From contig JAQTTH010000001.1 of NCBI GenBank assembly GCA_028710895.1, positions 124,001 to 188,000 of the forward strand: a stretch of 64,000 nt of DNA. Direction: 5' to 3'. Positions 38,205 through 47,196 of this stretch are shown here, one piece after another (within the stretch, counting starts at the first letter, position 1; each line of letters starts with the position of its first letter). The DNA comes from Paludibacter sp. Lineage in GTDB: Bacteria > Bacteroidota > Bacteroidia > Bacteroidales > Paludibacteraceae. Under the pieces are notes generated by a model, which did not search any database, was not told the origin of the DNA, and saw only the letters and a list, made by a program, of their open reading frames with translations. Made by a program: the position numbers and the translations under genes.

Positions 38205-40142
38205 TCAAACATCTAATCGCTCGTACTGAGAATTCTTACTCAAGAACTCAGGCACGATTTTTTTCATCAACGAAACTGTGAGGAAGTTCTTACACATAAA
38301 GCTGTATTGTATTAACTCATTTATCTGAAGCGAAACAGTATCATAATCATATTCCTGCACCTTAGCAATCATTATTTTAGGATTATGTGTCTTTGTTGTA
38401 ATTTCCTTCTGGTTAAGGAGTTCTTCGTATAGTTTCTCTCCCGGACGCAATCCTGTATATTCTATTTTAATATCAATTTCAGGAACATAACCAGCCAACC
38501 GGATCATTTTGCGAGCCAGATTTACAATTTTCACAGGACTACCCATATCGAAAATGAAGATTTCACCTCCATCGCCCATTGCTCCAGCTTCCAAAACCAA
38601 AATACACGCTTCGGGAATTGTCATAAAATAACGAATAATCTCGGGGTGTGTAACTGTTACTGGTCCACCTTTTTCAATTTGCTTTTTAAAATGAGGGATT
38701 ACCGAACCATTTGATCCTAATACATTTCCAAAACGGGTGGTAATAAACTTGGTAGTTGCGTTACCCTCAGCCTGAAGTTTGCGAAACAAAGCCTGAACAT
38801 AAATTTCCGCAATACGTTTCGAGGCTCCCATCACATTAGTCGGATTCACAGCTTTGTCAGTTGAAACCATAACGAACCGTTCTACTTTATACTTCACGGC
38901 CAAATCTGCCATGATTTTTGTTCCATTTACGTTTACCTGAATACTTTCAACAGGATTGTCCTCCATCAATGGAACGTGCTTGTAGGCTGCTGCATGATAA
39001 ATAAGGTCAGGACGAAACAGGTCAAGCATATATTCCATGCGCTCCTTATTACGAACATCTCCTAAAAAAATGCTAAAATTCTGTTCCGGATATTGTTCTT
39101 CCAGTTCAAGTTTTAAGCTATGCATTGGAGATTCGGCCTGGTCTAACAGGATAATCAAATTGGGGCTAAACTGTATTACCTGACGGGCAATTTCACTACC
39201 AATAGAACCTGCAGCCCCTGTAATAAGAATTACCTTTGATTTAATCTGCGATGCAATATTGTCAGATGAAATTTCAATTTTAGGTCTTTCCAACAAATCT
39301 TCAATTTGAATTGATTTAATTTGTTTAATGGAAGGCATATCATTTTGCCAAATGCTCATCGGTGGTGATGTTAAAATAGCAAGATTGTGATTTATAAAGA
39401 TATCCAGATCAATATTTGGATCAATCTGATTCATTTTATTTGGAGATACAATAATTGCTCTTGCCTTATTAGCAACGACTCTCTTTACCGTATCCTCATC
39501 CAGGCGATAAACCTTTACGCCCATAATTACACGTTCAGAAGCATTTTTATCGTCATCGATGAATCCGACCAATTTATATTTCTTTTCCTCTGAAGAGCGA
39601 AGCATTTTGGCAATGCCAATAGCAGCAGATTGTGTTCCAAAAATCATTACAGGTGTAATCTGACCAGAGTTTTGGGTATAAAAATCATAAATCGTTTTCA
39701 CTGTTAATCGGGTAACAAACAGCAATAAGAATGCTAAAATCGCATAAATCAACAATCCTGAATAGTAGAAAAGTACCTGATTCGAAACAAGATTTAAAAT
39801 GAAATTTATCAGCGACAGAAACGAAATATTGAGGAAAACTGCAAAAAGTAATTTCACTGCATCAACATATCCGGAGTAACGCAAAACGCCGGAATAAGTA
39901 TGAAATAGCCAAAAAAAGATAATTTGACAAACTATTACAAATGCCATTCGCTGGAAACCAGTCAGAATTCGAATATCAACAGTGGAACCAAAAAGCTTTG
40001 TTGTAATAAAATATGATATGTAATAAGAAAAAAGACATAGAAATATATCAAACAATAATACAACCCAACGAGGGACATATTTCATACTCGTTAGATGCGA
40101 AAAAACATCCGAGCTATTCAAAAAACTAAATTTATCTTTCAT
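38205..40142 (-). CDS. Membrane-bound nucleotide-sugar 4,6-dehydratase/epimerase, CapD/PglF/WbpM type
   Basis: The 645-residue enzyme modifies UDP-sugars for surface polysaccharide or glycoprotein glycans. Four membrane helices (about 27-140) are followed by a CoA-binding-like Rossmann domain (VMIFGTQSAAIGIAKML near 165). The short-chain dehydrogenase domain has GAAGSIGSEIARQ near 308, a D-V-R (FLGDVRNKERM) segment, and the catalytic motif STDKAVNPTNVMGASKR near 435, where Lys replaces the usual Tyr. That replacement marks the long-form dehydratases. No other polysaccharide gene lies beside it. Confidence 0.93.
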   Translation of the reverse strand: MKDKFSFLNSSDVFSHLTSMKYVPRWVVLLFDIFLCLFSYYISYFITTKLFGSTVDIRILTGFQRMAFVIVCQIIFFWLFHTYSGVLRYSGYVDAVKLLFAVFLNISFLSLINFILNLVSNQVLFYYSGLLIYAILAFLLLFVTRLTVKTIYDFYTQNSGQITPVMIFGTQSAAIGIAKMLRSSEEKKYKLVGFIDDDKNASERVIMGVKVYRLDEDTVKRVVANKARAIIVSPNKMNQIDPNIDLDIFINHNLAILTSPPMSIWQNDMPSIKQIKSIQIEDLLERPKIEISSDNIASQIKSKVILITGAAGSIGSEIARQVIQFSPNLIILLDQAESPMHSLKLELEEQYPEQNFSIFLGDVRNKERMEYMLDLFRPDLIYHAAAYKHVPLMEDNPVESIQVNVNGTKIMADLAVKYKVERFVMVSTDKAVNPTNVMGASKRIAEIYVQALFRKLQAEGNATTKFITTRFGNVLGSNGSVIPHFKKQIEKGGPVTVTHPEIIRYFMTIPEACILVLEAGAMGDGGEIFIFDMGSPVKIVNLARKMIRLAGYVPEIDIKIEYTGLRPGEKLYEELLNQKEITTKTHNPKIMIAKVQEYDYDTVSLQINELIQYSFMCKNFLTVSLMKKIVPEFLSKNSQYERLDV

Positions 40143-40184
40143 CTTCAGCGGAAAATATGACTAATTCGATTAAAAATAAGTGTG

Positions 40185-40192
40185 CAAAGATA
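40185..40192 (-). promoter_or_regulatory. -7 box of the CapD-like gene
   Basis: TATCTTTG on the minus strand, 43 bp before the ATG. Confidence 0.5.
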
Positions 40193-40313
40193 AGTTTAAA
40201 ATGCGAAAAAGTAGAATAATTTCACACGAATATGACCTGCAAACAGTGAGCTTTCCCATAACTATCTAATATACTGCAACAAACAGGAAAGTATTGCATA
40301 AAAAGTGGCTGAA

Positions 40314-40345
40314 ATTGCAGTTTGAAAATATAATACTTATCTTTG
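40314..40345 (+). promoter_or_regulatory. panB promoter
   Basis: ATTG (40314-40317), 20-bp spacer, TATCTTTG (40338-40345). It overlaps a possible TTG start at 40343 and so argues for the ATG at 40373. Confidence 0.65.
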
Positions 40346-40372
40346 CAACCTAAAATAAAACATAAGAATATC

Positions 40373-41191
40373 ATGTCTATACACAGCGAAGACTCCAGAA
40401 GAGTAACTACTCATCGATTGTTGGAAATGAAACAACGCGGTGAAAAAATCAGTATGCTCACAGCATATGATTATACAATGGGAACTATTGTAGACCAGGC
40501 TGGTGTTGATATCATTTTGGTTGGCGATTCAGCCTCCAATGTAATGTGTGGCAATATAACCACTTTACCGATCACATTAGATCAAATGATTTTTCTGGCA
40601 AAATCAGTTGTCAGAGGTGTGAAACGGGCATTAGTTGTGGTTGATATGCCGTTTGGGAGTTATCAGGGAAACTCCAAAGAAGCACTTTCTTCGGCGATCA
40701 GAATAATGAAAGAAACACATGGTGATTGTTTAAAAGTTGAAGGTGGTGAAGAAATTCTGGAGTCAGTAAAGCGGATTCTTAGTGCCGGAATACCCGTTAT
40801 GGGACATTTAGGTTTAATGCCACAATCTATCAATAAATATGGCTCATATGCTGTGAGGGCAAAAGAAGAAACAGAAGCTGAAAAATTGCTGCGTGATGCA
40901 CATTTATTGGAAGAAGCAGGTTGTTTTGCAATTGTTTTGGAAAAAATACCGGCTTTATTAGCTCAACAGGTTGCCAGCGAATTGACAATTCCGGTAATTG
41001 GAATCGGAGCTGGTGGTTACGTTGATGGACAAGTATTGGTTTTGCATGATATGATTGGCTTAACACAAGATTTCTCTCCTCGTTTCCTTCGTCGTTACGC
41101 GAACCTTCAAAAGATAATGAACGAAGCCATTGAGCATTATGTTGACGATGTGAAATCGGGTGACTTCCCGAATGAAAAGGAACAGTACTAA
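40373..41191 (+). CDS. panB: 3-methyl-2-oxobutanoate hydroxymethyltransferase PanB
   Basis: PanB makes ketopantoate from ketoisovalerate and methylene-tetrahydrofolate, the first step toward pantothenate and CoA. The 272 residues form a TIM barrel. [31 protein letters not shown] contains the Mg2+-binding aspartate of [16 protein letters not shown] and KVEGG follow, then [10 protein letters not shown] and the catalytic Glu in [18 protein letters not shown]-adjacent FAIVLEKIP. No panC or panD is adjacent; coaE, farther along at 49.3 kb, is the other CoA gene in the window. Confidence 0.96.
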   Translation: MSIHSEDSRRVTTHRLLEMKQRGEKISMLTAYDYTMGTIVDQAGVDIILVGDSASNVMCGNITTLPITLDQMIFLAKSVVRGVKRALVVVDMPFGSYQGNSKEALSSAIRIMKETHGDCLKVEGGEEILESVKRILSAGIPVMGHLGLMPQSINKYGSYAVRAKEETEAEKLLRDAHLLEEAGCFAIVLEKIPALLAQQVASELTIPVIGIGAGGYVDGQVLVLHDMIGLTQDFSPRFLRRYANLQKIMNEAIEHYVDDVKSGDFPNEKEQY

Positions 41192-41203
41192 TTCTACGAA
41201 ATA

Positions 41204-41239
41204 AAAAAAGTCCCGTTGAAATTTCAACGGGACTTTTTT
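41204..41239. terminator. Bidirectional terminator between panB and yebC
   Basis: A perfect palindrome with 18-bp arms (core GTCCCGTTGAAA/TTTCAACGGGAC) flanked by A6 and T6. Confidence 0.9.
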
Positions 41240-41258
41240 ATTTTATATATGTTTAATA

Positions 41259-41972
41259 CTATTCTATCATATTATGAAATACGTTTTGAACGTCCTCATC
41301 ATCTTCTATTTTATCTAACAACTTCACTACCTGAGCTTTTTGCTCTTCGTTAAGTTCCTTCATATCATTCGGAATGCGTTCAAATTCAGCACTGAATATT
41401 TCAAATCCGTTTTCCTCTAAATATTTTTGAATCAAAGAGTATGATTGAAATTCTCCATATAAAATAATTGAATCCTCATCTTCCACCAACTCATCAACCC
41501 CAAAGTCAATTAATTCTAATTCGAGATCTTCAAGCGAAACACCATCTTTTGGAGCAATTTTGAATACACATTTGTGATCAAAAAGAAACTGCAAACAGCC
41601 GCTTGTTCCAAGAGATCCACCATGGCGGGTCAAATAACTTCTAATATTTGCAACTGTTCTGGTTGGGTTGTCGGTAGCAGTTTCAATTACAATGGCTATT
41701 CCATTTGGGCCATAACCTTCGTAAATAACTTCCTTGTAATCTGCCTCATCTTTCGAAATCGCTTTTTTGATAGCACGCTCCACATTCTCTTTGGGCATGT
41801 TTTCTTTTTTCGATTGTTGAATCAACACCCTTAAACGAGGATTGGTATCTGCTTCCGGACCACCTTCGCGTACAGCAATTGTAATTTGTTTTCCTAACTT
41901 CGTAAAAACGAGGGCCATATTCCCCCAACGTTTCATTTTTGTCGCTTTTCTATATTCAAACGCTCTTCCCAT
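41259..41972 (-). CDS. YebC/PmpR family protein
   Basis: The 237 residues match the YebC family, known as a transcription regulator in some bacteria and, in TACO1-like and YebC2-type members, as a translation factor that helps polyproline synthesis. The start MGRAFEYRKATKMKRWGNMA, the RAIKKA segment and YEGYGPNGIAIVIETATDNPTRTVANIRSY-type core (about 80-115) are typical. The three-domain length is normal. The start differs a little from the GHSKWAN seen in many family members, which marks the Bacteroidota branch. The gene has its own -7 box. Confidence 0.94.
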   Translation of the reverse strand: MGRAFEYRKATKMKRWGNMALVFTKLGKQITIAVREGGPEADTNPRLRVLIQQSKKENMPKENVERAIKKAISKDEADYKEVIYEGYGPNGIAIVIETATDNPTRTVANIRSYLTRHGGSLGTSGCLQFLFDHKCVFKIAPKDGVSLEDLELELIDFGVDELVEDEDSIILYGEFQSYSLIQKYLEENGFEIFSAEFERIPNDMKELNEEQKAQVVKLLDKIEDDEDVQNVFHNMIE

Positions 41973-42041
41973 GTTTGTATATTATGTAAATTAATTAACT
42001 GATTCGTTTATTGCTTTGGGTATAAATCCAATTTCGGCCCA

Positions 42042-42049
42042 CAAAAGTA
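42042..42049 (-). promoter_or_regulatory. -7 box of yebC
   Basis: TACTTTTG on the minus strand, about 70 bp before the ATG. Confidence 0.45.
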
Positions 42050-42191
42050 TTAAAACACTTGCAAAGTACCATCATTTGTTTTGTTTTTTTTCAAAAATTG
42101 AATCTGAAATCAATCAAGGAGTCTATCTTATTCAATTATTTAGGCAGTAAGCTGGTAACAATAGCATTCAATCGGCAATGAAACGGGAAAA

Positions 42192-43739
42192 TTAATTGCC
42201 ACAATTGCAATTATCTCCGTTATTAAATTTTGTTCGGAATAAGCCCGTTCTTGAATTTACTTCCCGCTTATTTCTTTCACCCAAATTATACTTTTGATGA
42301 ATAAATTCATCAAAAACGATATTAACACCAATAGAAAAATTAGAACTTTTTGTATTATAAGGTAACGGGATATTTTTCAGCGTTGTATTAAAAATGCTGA
42401 GTGATTTCAAAGTGGTTTTTCTTAAAGGAAGATAATCCAATGCAGCAAACCAGTGTATAAAACCGGTTCTGACACCAAGCCCTGCACCGAAAGTATTACT
42501 TCCGTTTAAAACCGAGTAACTCAAACTTGCATTCAACCAATCGTAAGGTACAGCATTTACCGAAGTAGTTATTTCGTGATTAATATAGTTAGCAGAATAA
42601 ATTTGTCTGTAGAGCAAACCAACACTTAATTTGTTCGACAAAAACTTATATTCAGCTCCTAAATTCAGTTTTGCGTTAGTTTGTATTCGATAGGAATTGT
42701 TTGTTTGATTTACTTGTATCGAATTTTGAAGTGCTGCTACCAAAGAATCAACGACAGGATTTACAGTTCCTAATCTATTGAGTGTAGATTGAAGGGTTGA
42801 CAAATCCATACCACCATTGATATGAGCTATTCCATCGTAAAGATAATCAGCGCTATAGTTTGTATTTGTTATGTTTTTATTCCATGTTATAAAACCCAAA
42901 TCAGTAATTGATGCAGAAAGATACAAATCTGAAGTCAATCGTAATTGAGCACCTAAATCAATACCCGCACCTAAACCTGATGGCTTTTTTATTGAGAAAG
43001 TTTTGGTTGTAAGAAAATTATTAAACGGTTCAATTTCACCAGCAAAATTTACTGTTCCTTTTGATTTTAATTGCCATTTATCCAATCCGGCATTCAGTGT
43101 AAAATAATCATTTGAGGTTGTTACATTAGCAGTACCATAAAGGAATTTTACTTTTGCACCCACGGTCCATTGTTCATCAATTTGTTGCGAATAGCCCAAT
43201 GCAGCTTCAGTGTAGTAATTCACTGATGACTGTAAATTAGTCAGATTATAGTTATTTTGGAACATATCGGGTGTTCCATACAAAGCTAATTTAAAGACAT
43301 CCTTTGGCATCAGTACATTACCATCCAGTTTTTGAGTCAGAGATAAATTCCAGAATGAATTTTCGTGTTTAAAACCAAACGAAAACAAATTCACATTGAC
43401 GAAGGCATTCACTGCAGTTGTTGATTTAAGCTTATTGTAAAATTTATCTACATTGCCGTCCTCATCCAGAAATGTGATTGTACGACCATTATGATTGTAT
43501 ATTATATCCTGCAACGTCACAGCATTGTTTGATGCACCTAAATTTATATTCCCAAGTAAAGGTATGCTTATATAATATTTTGTATCTGGTTGAAAAGCCG
43601 GATTTAATGTATGCCTTAAAGGCATGTTTTCCATAAAATAAAGCGTATTGATTTGCTGAGAATTAATCAATTGAAAATTGACAGCAAAAAATAGAATCAG
43701 AAGTACCTTAGTATAATATCCTTTCACAATTTCTGGCAT
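42192..43739 (-). CDS. Outer-membrane barrel-like protein, DUF5723 type
   Basis: The 515-residue protein has a signal peptide (about 1-28), then HTLNPAFQPDTKYYISIPLLGNINLG-type opening strands. Many alternating hydrophobic strands follow (for example LGAEYKFLSNKLSVGLLYR and FGAGLGVRTGFIHWFAALDY). It resembles the DUF5723/FadL-like outer-membrane family of Bacteroidota, with no known function. The C-terminal tail after the last strand is unusual, a 45-residue N- and K-rich extension ending CNCGN. It starts 10 bp after the lipoprotein gene, so the two are one operon and probably one envelope system. Confidence 0.78.
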   Translation of the reverse strand: MPEIVKGYYTKVLLILFFAVNFQLINSQQINTLYFMENMPLRHTLNPAFQPDTKYYISIPLLGNINLGASNNAVTLQDIIYNHNGRTITFLDEDGNVDKFYNKLKSTTAVNAFVNVNLFSFGFKHENSFWNLSLTQKLDGNVLMPKDVFKLALYGTPDMFQNNYNLTNLQSSVNYYTEAALGYSQQIDEQWTVGAKVKFLYGTANVTTSNDYFTLNAGLDKWQLKSKGTVNFAGEIEPFNNFLTTKTFSIKKPSGLGAGIDLGAQLRLTSDLYLSASITDLGFITWNKNITNTNYSADYLYDGIAHINGGMDLSTLQSTLNRLGTVNPVVDSLVAALQNSIQVNQTNNSYRIQTNAKLNLGAEYKFLSNKLSVGLLYRQIYSANYINHEITTSVNAVPYDWLNASLSYSVLNGSNTFGAGLGVRTGFIHWFAALDYLPLRKTTLKSLSIFNTTLKNIPLPYNTKSSNFSIGVNIVFDEFIHQKYNLGERNKREVNSRTGLFRTKFNNGDNCNCGN

Positions 43740-43749
43740 TTAGTTATAC

Positions 43750-45405
43750 TTATAAGGTTGTTGATACTTTACATTTCAAGAAAACACCTGCCTTTATATC
43801 AATATGATCGTTGGCTGTAAACCTAATCTTAGAGCTTAAATCTTTACCCTCAATTCTTACCTTAAAACGAATAGTCATTGCTGTTTTTAGTATGTCTAAT
43901 TCCTTTTTTGTCAATTGTACAAGTATGCTCTGTTGAGTTTCTTTACCCGGTTTAACTATGCCATCAACATCCACATTTCCGGCATTTAATGTATATTCCT
44001 TCTGAAAATCTGTTTGTATTTCTTTACCTGCTTCATCAATAAAATTCATCAACAAAATTGATTTTACCGGAAGTCCATTACCAACACTCAAAACTAAAGT
44101 CATCGAATCTATATCAGGTTGATTAATTTGACTCAACACATTTGATAAATCATCAAATCCATTTGAAACAGAATCGGTTATATCGTAGTAACTTTCAGGA
44201 TTTAAGCTTATAGGCAAAGTAACTTTATACTTTATCTGCATGTCCGGACTGGATGTTATGAAGCCGGGTGACAAATCTTTTTTCACAATATTTGTGTCAA
44301 TGACAAGAGCATATCTATATTCAAGAGTAGTAGGTTTATTTACATGCTCCAAGAGCTTATAAATCTCACCATTATCCTTATCAAAAGTTTTAAAATCTTT
44401 AGTAACCCAATCGCCCGGCCTGGCAGGTTTTTTATCTATACTTAAATCGAGTGCATTTGTAGTTCCACCATTAAATCTTGCGAAAACAGCATTAGTTGTA
44501 TCATTATCGATATACGATTTTAAATATTCAAGTTTATAAATAAGGTAAGTTCCGATATTCGAATTTACAGAAACATCAATTTTGGGGTTTGAGAGTTTTA
44601 TTAAACCTGTCGGTAAATATTTTTCTAAACTAAACTGAAATTTTTGCGTATTACTGGATAGGACAGTCGGTGGGAAGTATCCGTAAGCAACATCAAAATC
44701 CAGTTCTTTGATACTAAAATTAAATTGTAACTTTGAATTTGAAGTCAACAAAACAGAGCTATTACCTGTTTTCGAATTTATTCTTATAGTTAATGGTAAA
44801 AGTGCATTGGTGGTATTCAATTTGAAATTTTTCAATACAATCAGGTTCTCAACTCCATAAGCAACCGGGGTTACAACCAAGGTATTTGAATTGGGGAATG
44901 AAATGGTTGCAGTAATATTATCGGCCGGAACATCAAGATCTGACTGTATAATTGTCACAGAAAAAACAGCCTGCTTAACTGATACGCTATCAATACGTTG
45001 ATAATTATCATTTTTAATCCCTAAATCGAGGGTTCCTACATCTGAAATGGTTGGTAAATTTGTATTAGCAGGGATGGGCGGAACGAAGAGTCCGGTGGGA
45101 TTAAAGTAAAATTCTTTGGTTGCCGGTTTTATATTTTCAACTAAGTTTATCCTGGGGAATTCAAAATTTGTACTGTCTGAATATTGATATGTTATTTCAG
45201 AACTATCTGCAGATATCCTGCTGTCATTCGAATAATATTTATTAATCAAATCGCCAATATTTACACTTATTGTTCCGAGTGGTACTATAACAGATTCTTT
45301 TTTGGTAATTTTATTCGAAATATCAGCTAAATTGATGTCTGCTTCACAAGCAACAAAAATGAATGCTAAGAAAAGTATAGACAGATGGAATAGTTTGATT
45401 TTCAT
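43750..45405 (-). CDS. Unknown lipoprotein in an operon with a DUF5723-type barrel protein
   Basis: A signal peptide ends in FIFVACEAD, a lipobox with Cys20 followed by Glu and Ala. The rest of the 551 residues is beta-rich with repeated segments of about 130 residues (for example LDLGIKNDNYQRIDSVSVKQ, and KIDVSVNSNIGTYLIYKLEY), suggesting several Ig-like sandwich domains. I do not recognise a named family. The short gap to the barrel gene suggests the lipoprotein works with it at the outer membrane. A -7 box lies about 107 bp upstream of the start. Confidence 0.75.
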   Translation of the reverse strand: MKIKLFHLSILFLAFIFVACEADINLADISNKITKKESVIVPLGTISVNIGDLINKYYSNDSRISADSSEITYQYSDSTNFEFPRINLVENIKPATKEFYFNPTGLFVPPIPANTNLPTISDVGTLDLGIKNDNYQRIDSVSVKQAVFSVTIIQSDLDVPADNITATISFPNSNTLVVTPVAYGVENLIVLKNFKLNTTNALLPLTIRINSKTGNSSVLLTSNSKLQFNFSIKELDFDVAYGYFPPTVLSSNTQKFQFSLEKYLPTGLIKLSNPKIDVSVNSNIGTYLIYKLEYLKSYIDNDTTNAVFARFNGGTTNALDLSIDKKPARPGDWVTKDFKTFDKDNGEIYKLLEHVNKPTTLEYRYALVIDTNIVKKDLSPGFITSSPDMQIKYKVTLPISLNPESYYDITDSVSNGFDDLSNVLSQINQPDIDSMTLVLSVGNGLPVKSILLMNFIDEAGKEIQTDFQKEYTLNAGNVDVDGIVKPGKETQQSILVQLTKKELDILKTAMTIRFKVRIEGKDLSSKIRFTANDHIDIKAGVFLKCKVSTTL

Positions 45406-45511
45406 GCGATTTAAATTAACTTACTCTTTCAAACAATAAAAATAAGGTTATAGTTTAGTAAACAAATAAACGAGGGACTAAAAACGAAGTGTTATTATTC
45501 CGGTTTGAAAA

Positions 45512-45519
45512 CAAAAGTA
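45512..45519 (-). promoter_or_regulatory. -7 box of the lipoprotein/barrel operon
   Basis: TACTTTTG on the minus strand, leaving a leader of about 100 bases. The 274-bp gap 45406-45679 contains nothing else I recognise. Confidence 0.45.
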
Positions 45520-45679
45520 CAAAATTTAAAGTTGTATAAACCACTGTTATACTGTACATTTTGATATTTATTGTTATTTTCAGAAAATATATTTGATTTA
45601 TTGAAATATCAATTAGAAGCAAAAAAAATATTACTACAATAACGCAGATCGCTCGTAGCATTTATTTCTATGGCATATA

Positions 45680-47083
45680 TTAAGCTTTATCTTTAGGAAA
45701 ATTAACAAGATAAACAGTTTCCGAGGCACGTGTAAGGGCTGTATACAGCCATCTGTAAAAATCTGTATTTAATTGGTCATCGTTTATCTGACCCGGGTCG
45801 ATAAACACTTTTTTCCACTGCCCACCCTGTGCTTTATGGCAAGTAACTGCATAAGCAAACTTTACCTGCAAAGCGTTGAAATATTCATTCTCCATGATTT
45901 GCTTTACAAGCATCCTGCGATTTGTAATTTCGGGATAATCTTCAGCCACGGCCTGGAATAGTTGATTGGTCAGTTCATTCATCACGTTTGGTGAATCGGC
46001 CTGCAATCCATCGAGCCAAACCCGGGCGTCAATTTCCCAATTATAATCCAGGGAGCGCAAACTCAAATCGACAAAACGGAAACCATAAACATTGTGATAC
46101 TTCCGAACCCGAACAACCTCCAGAATATCGCCGTTGGCAATAAAATCAATTTCTTTATAGGGTTTATTCCAAAAGTAATTGTTACGTGTCACCATCAACA
46201 AGTCACCATTGGTCAACTCTTCTTCCTTCATCATCACCCGTGCCCGAATGCCATTATTGTACATATTTGCCCGTTTATTGGAGCGGGTTACAACAATGGT
46301 ATCCTCCACTCCTACTCCATCGTACGAACGCTGAATTTCATCAATCAACTCCATACCGTTGAGCTTCTTTATATCAGTAAAGCCATCCAATTCGAATTTT
46401 GGGAACTCAGTTGTACGCTCTTCTACAAGCATCTGACGAAGCAATGTTGCATTGTGTAATATTCCACTCTCCAACGCCTGACGAACAACATGTGTCAGCG
46501 TAAATTCATGCAGTTTTAATCCATAACCAAGTAACTTATCGCGCTCAAGAGCCGGACTGTGAGGTTGCATAACAGGTGGTAACTGAGCTGTATCGCCTAA
46601 TAATAAAAGACTGCAACCTTCGCCACTGTAAACAAATTCCACCAAATCGTCGAGCAACCGACCGGAACCAAAGGCCGTATCCGATCCGGTATTGGAAATC
46701 ATGGAAGCTTCGTCGACAATAAAAAGGGTATGATTGTAGAGATTGTCGGCCAACTGAAAGCGAAACTCCGACATGGATTTTTGCCTGTAAATCTTTTTAT
46801 GAATTGTGAATGCCGGGAAACCCGAATATCCGGCGATAACTTTGGCAGCACGCCCAGTGGGTGCCATAAGCATTGTTTTCTGTTTCAATTCATTCAAAGC
46901 ACGTACTAGAGCACTCACAACCGACGTTTTACCCGTTCCGGCATATCCTTTCAACAGAAAAATTTTCTCCGAATCGGTTGACATTAAAAAAACGCCCAAT
47001 GCATCCAACAACTGTACCTGCTGTTCGTTGGGCTCAAATGGGAGTTGTGATTGAATGCGAGAAGCAATGAAATTTTGTAACAT
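45680..47083 (-). CDS. RecD-like superfamily 1B DNA helicase
   Basis: The 467-residue helicase (from the ATG at 47083, MLQNFIASR) has Walker A LLKGYAGTGKTSVV near 42-55, Walker B FIVDEAS near 117, LLLLGDTAQLPPV near 157 and the UvrD-C2-like end VKFAYAVTCHKAQGGQWKKV with YTALTRASETVYLV. This is the RecD2/Dda-type 5'-3' helicase layout without RecB or RecC neighbours. It is shorter than full RecD2 and lacks its N-terminal extension. A longer start at 47140 is in frame, but a perfect -7 box lies at 47088-47095, inside that extension. Its role is probably DNA repair; the exact pathway is open. Confidence 0.9.
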   Translation of the reverse strand: MLQNFIASRIQSQLPFEPNEQQVQLLDALGVFLMSTDSEKIFLLKGYAGTGKTSVVSALVRALNELKQKTMLMAPTGRAAKVIAGYSGFPAFTIHKKIYRQKSMSEFRFQLADNLYNHTLFIVDEASMISNTGSDTAFGSGRLLDDLVEFVYSGEGCSLLLLGDTAQLPPVMQPHSPALERDKLLGYGLKLHEFTLTHVVRQALESGILHNATLLRQMLVEERTTEFPKFELDGFTDIKKLNGMELIDEIQRSYDGVGVEDTIVVTRSNKRANMYNNGIRARVMMKEEELTNGDLLMVTRNNYFWNKPYKEIDFIANGDILEVVRVRKYHNVYGFRFVDLSLRSLDYNWEIDARVWLDGLQADSPNVMNELTNQLFQAVAEDYPEITNRRMLVKQIMENEYFNALQVKFAYAVTCHKAQGGQWKKVFIDPGQINDDQLNTDFYRWLYTALTRASETVYLVNFPKDKA

Positions 47084-47087
47084 AGTA

Positions 47088-47095
47088 CAAAGATA
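47088..47095 (-). promoter_or_regulatory. -7 box of the RecD-like gene, suggesting a leaderless mRNA
   Basis: TATCTTTG on the minus strand ends 5 bp before the ATG at 47083. If used, transcription begins at or just next to the start codon. Confidence 0.5.
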
Positions 47096-47196
47096 GAAAA
47101 AGTTAGAATGCCCGAAAGAGCCAAGTGTAGAATAAAACATCTATTTTTGCAACAGAAAACAATAGTTCTCGTAATTCGTTCAATTCATAGTAAAAC

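Noticed and set aside
45455-45661. 68-codon hydrophobic minus-strand frame upstream of the lipoprotein operon
   Set aside because: It overlaps the -7 box at 45512-45519, is AT-driven and has no ribosome-binding site or family resemblance.
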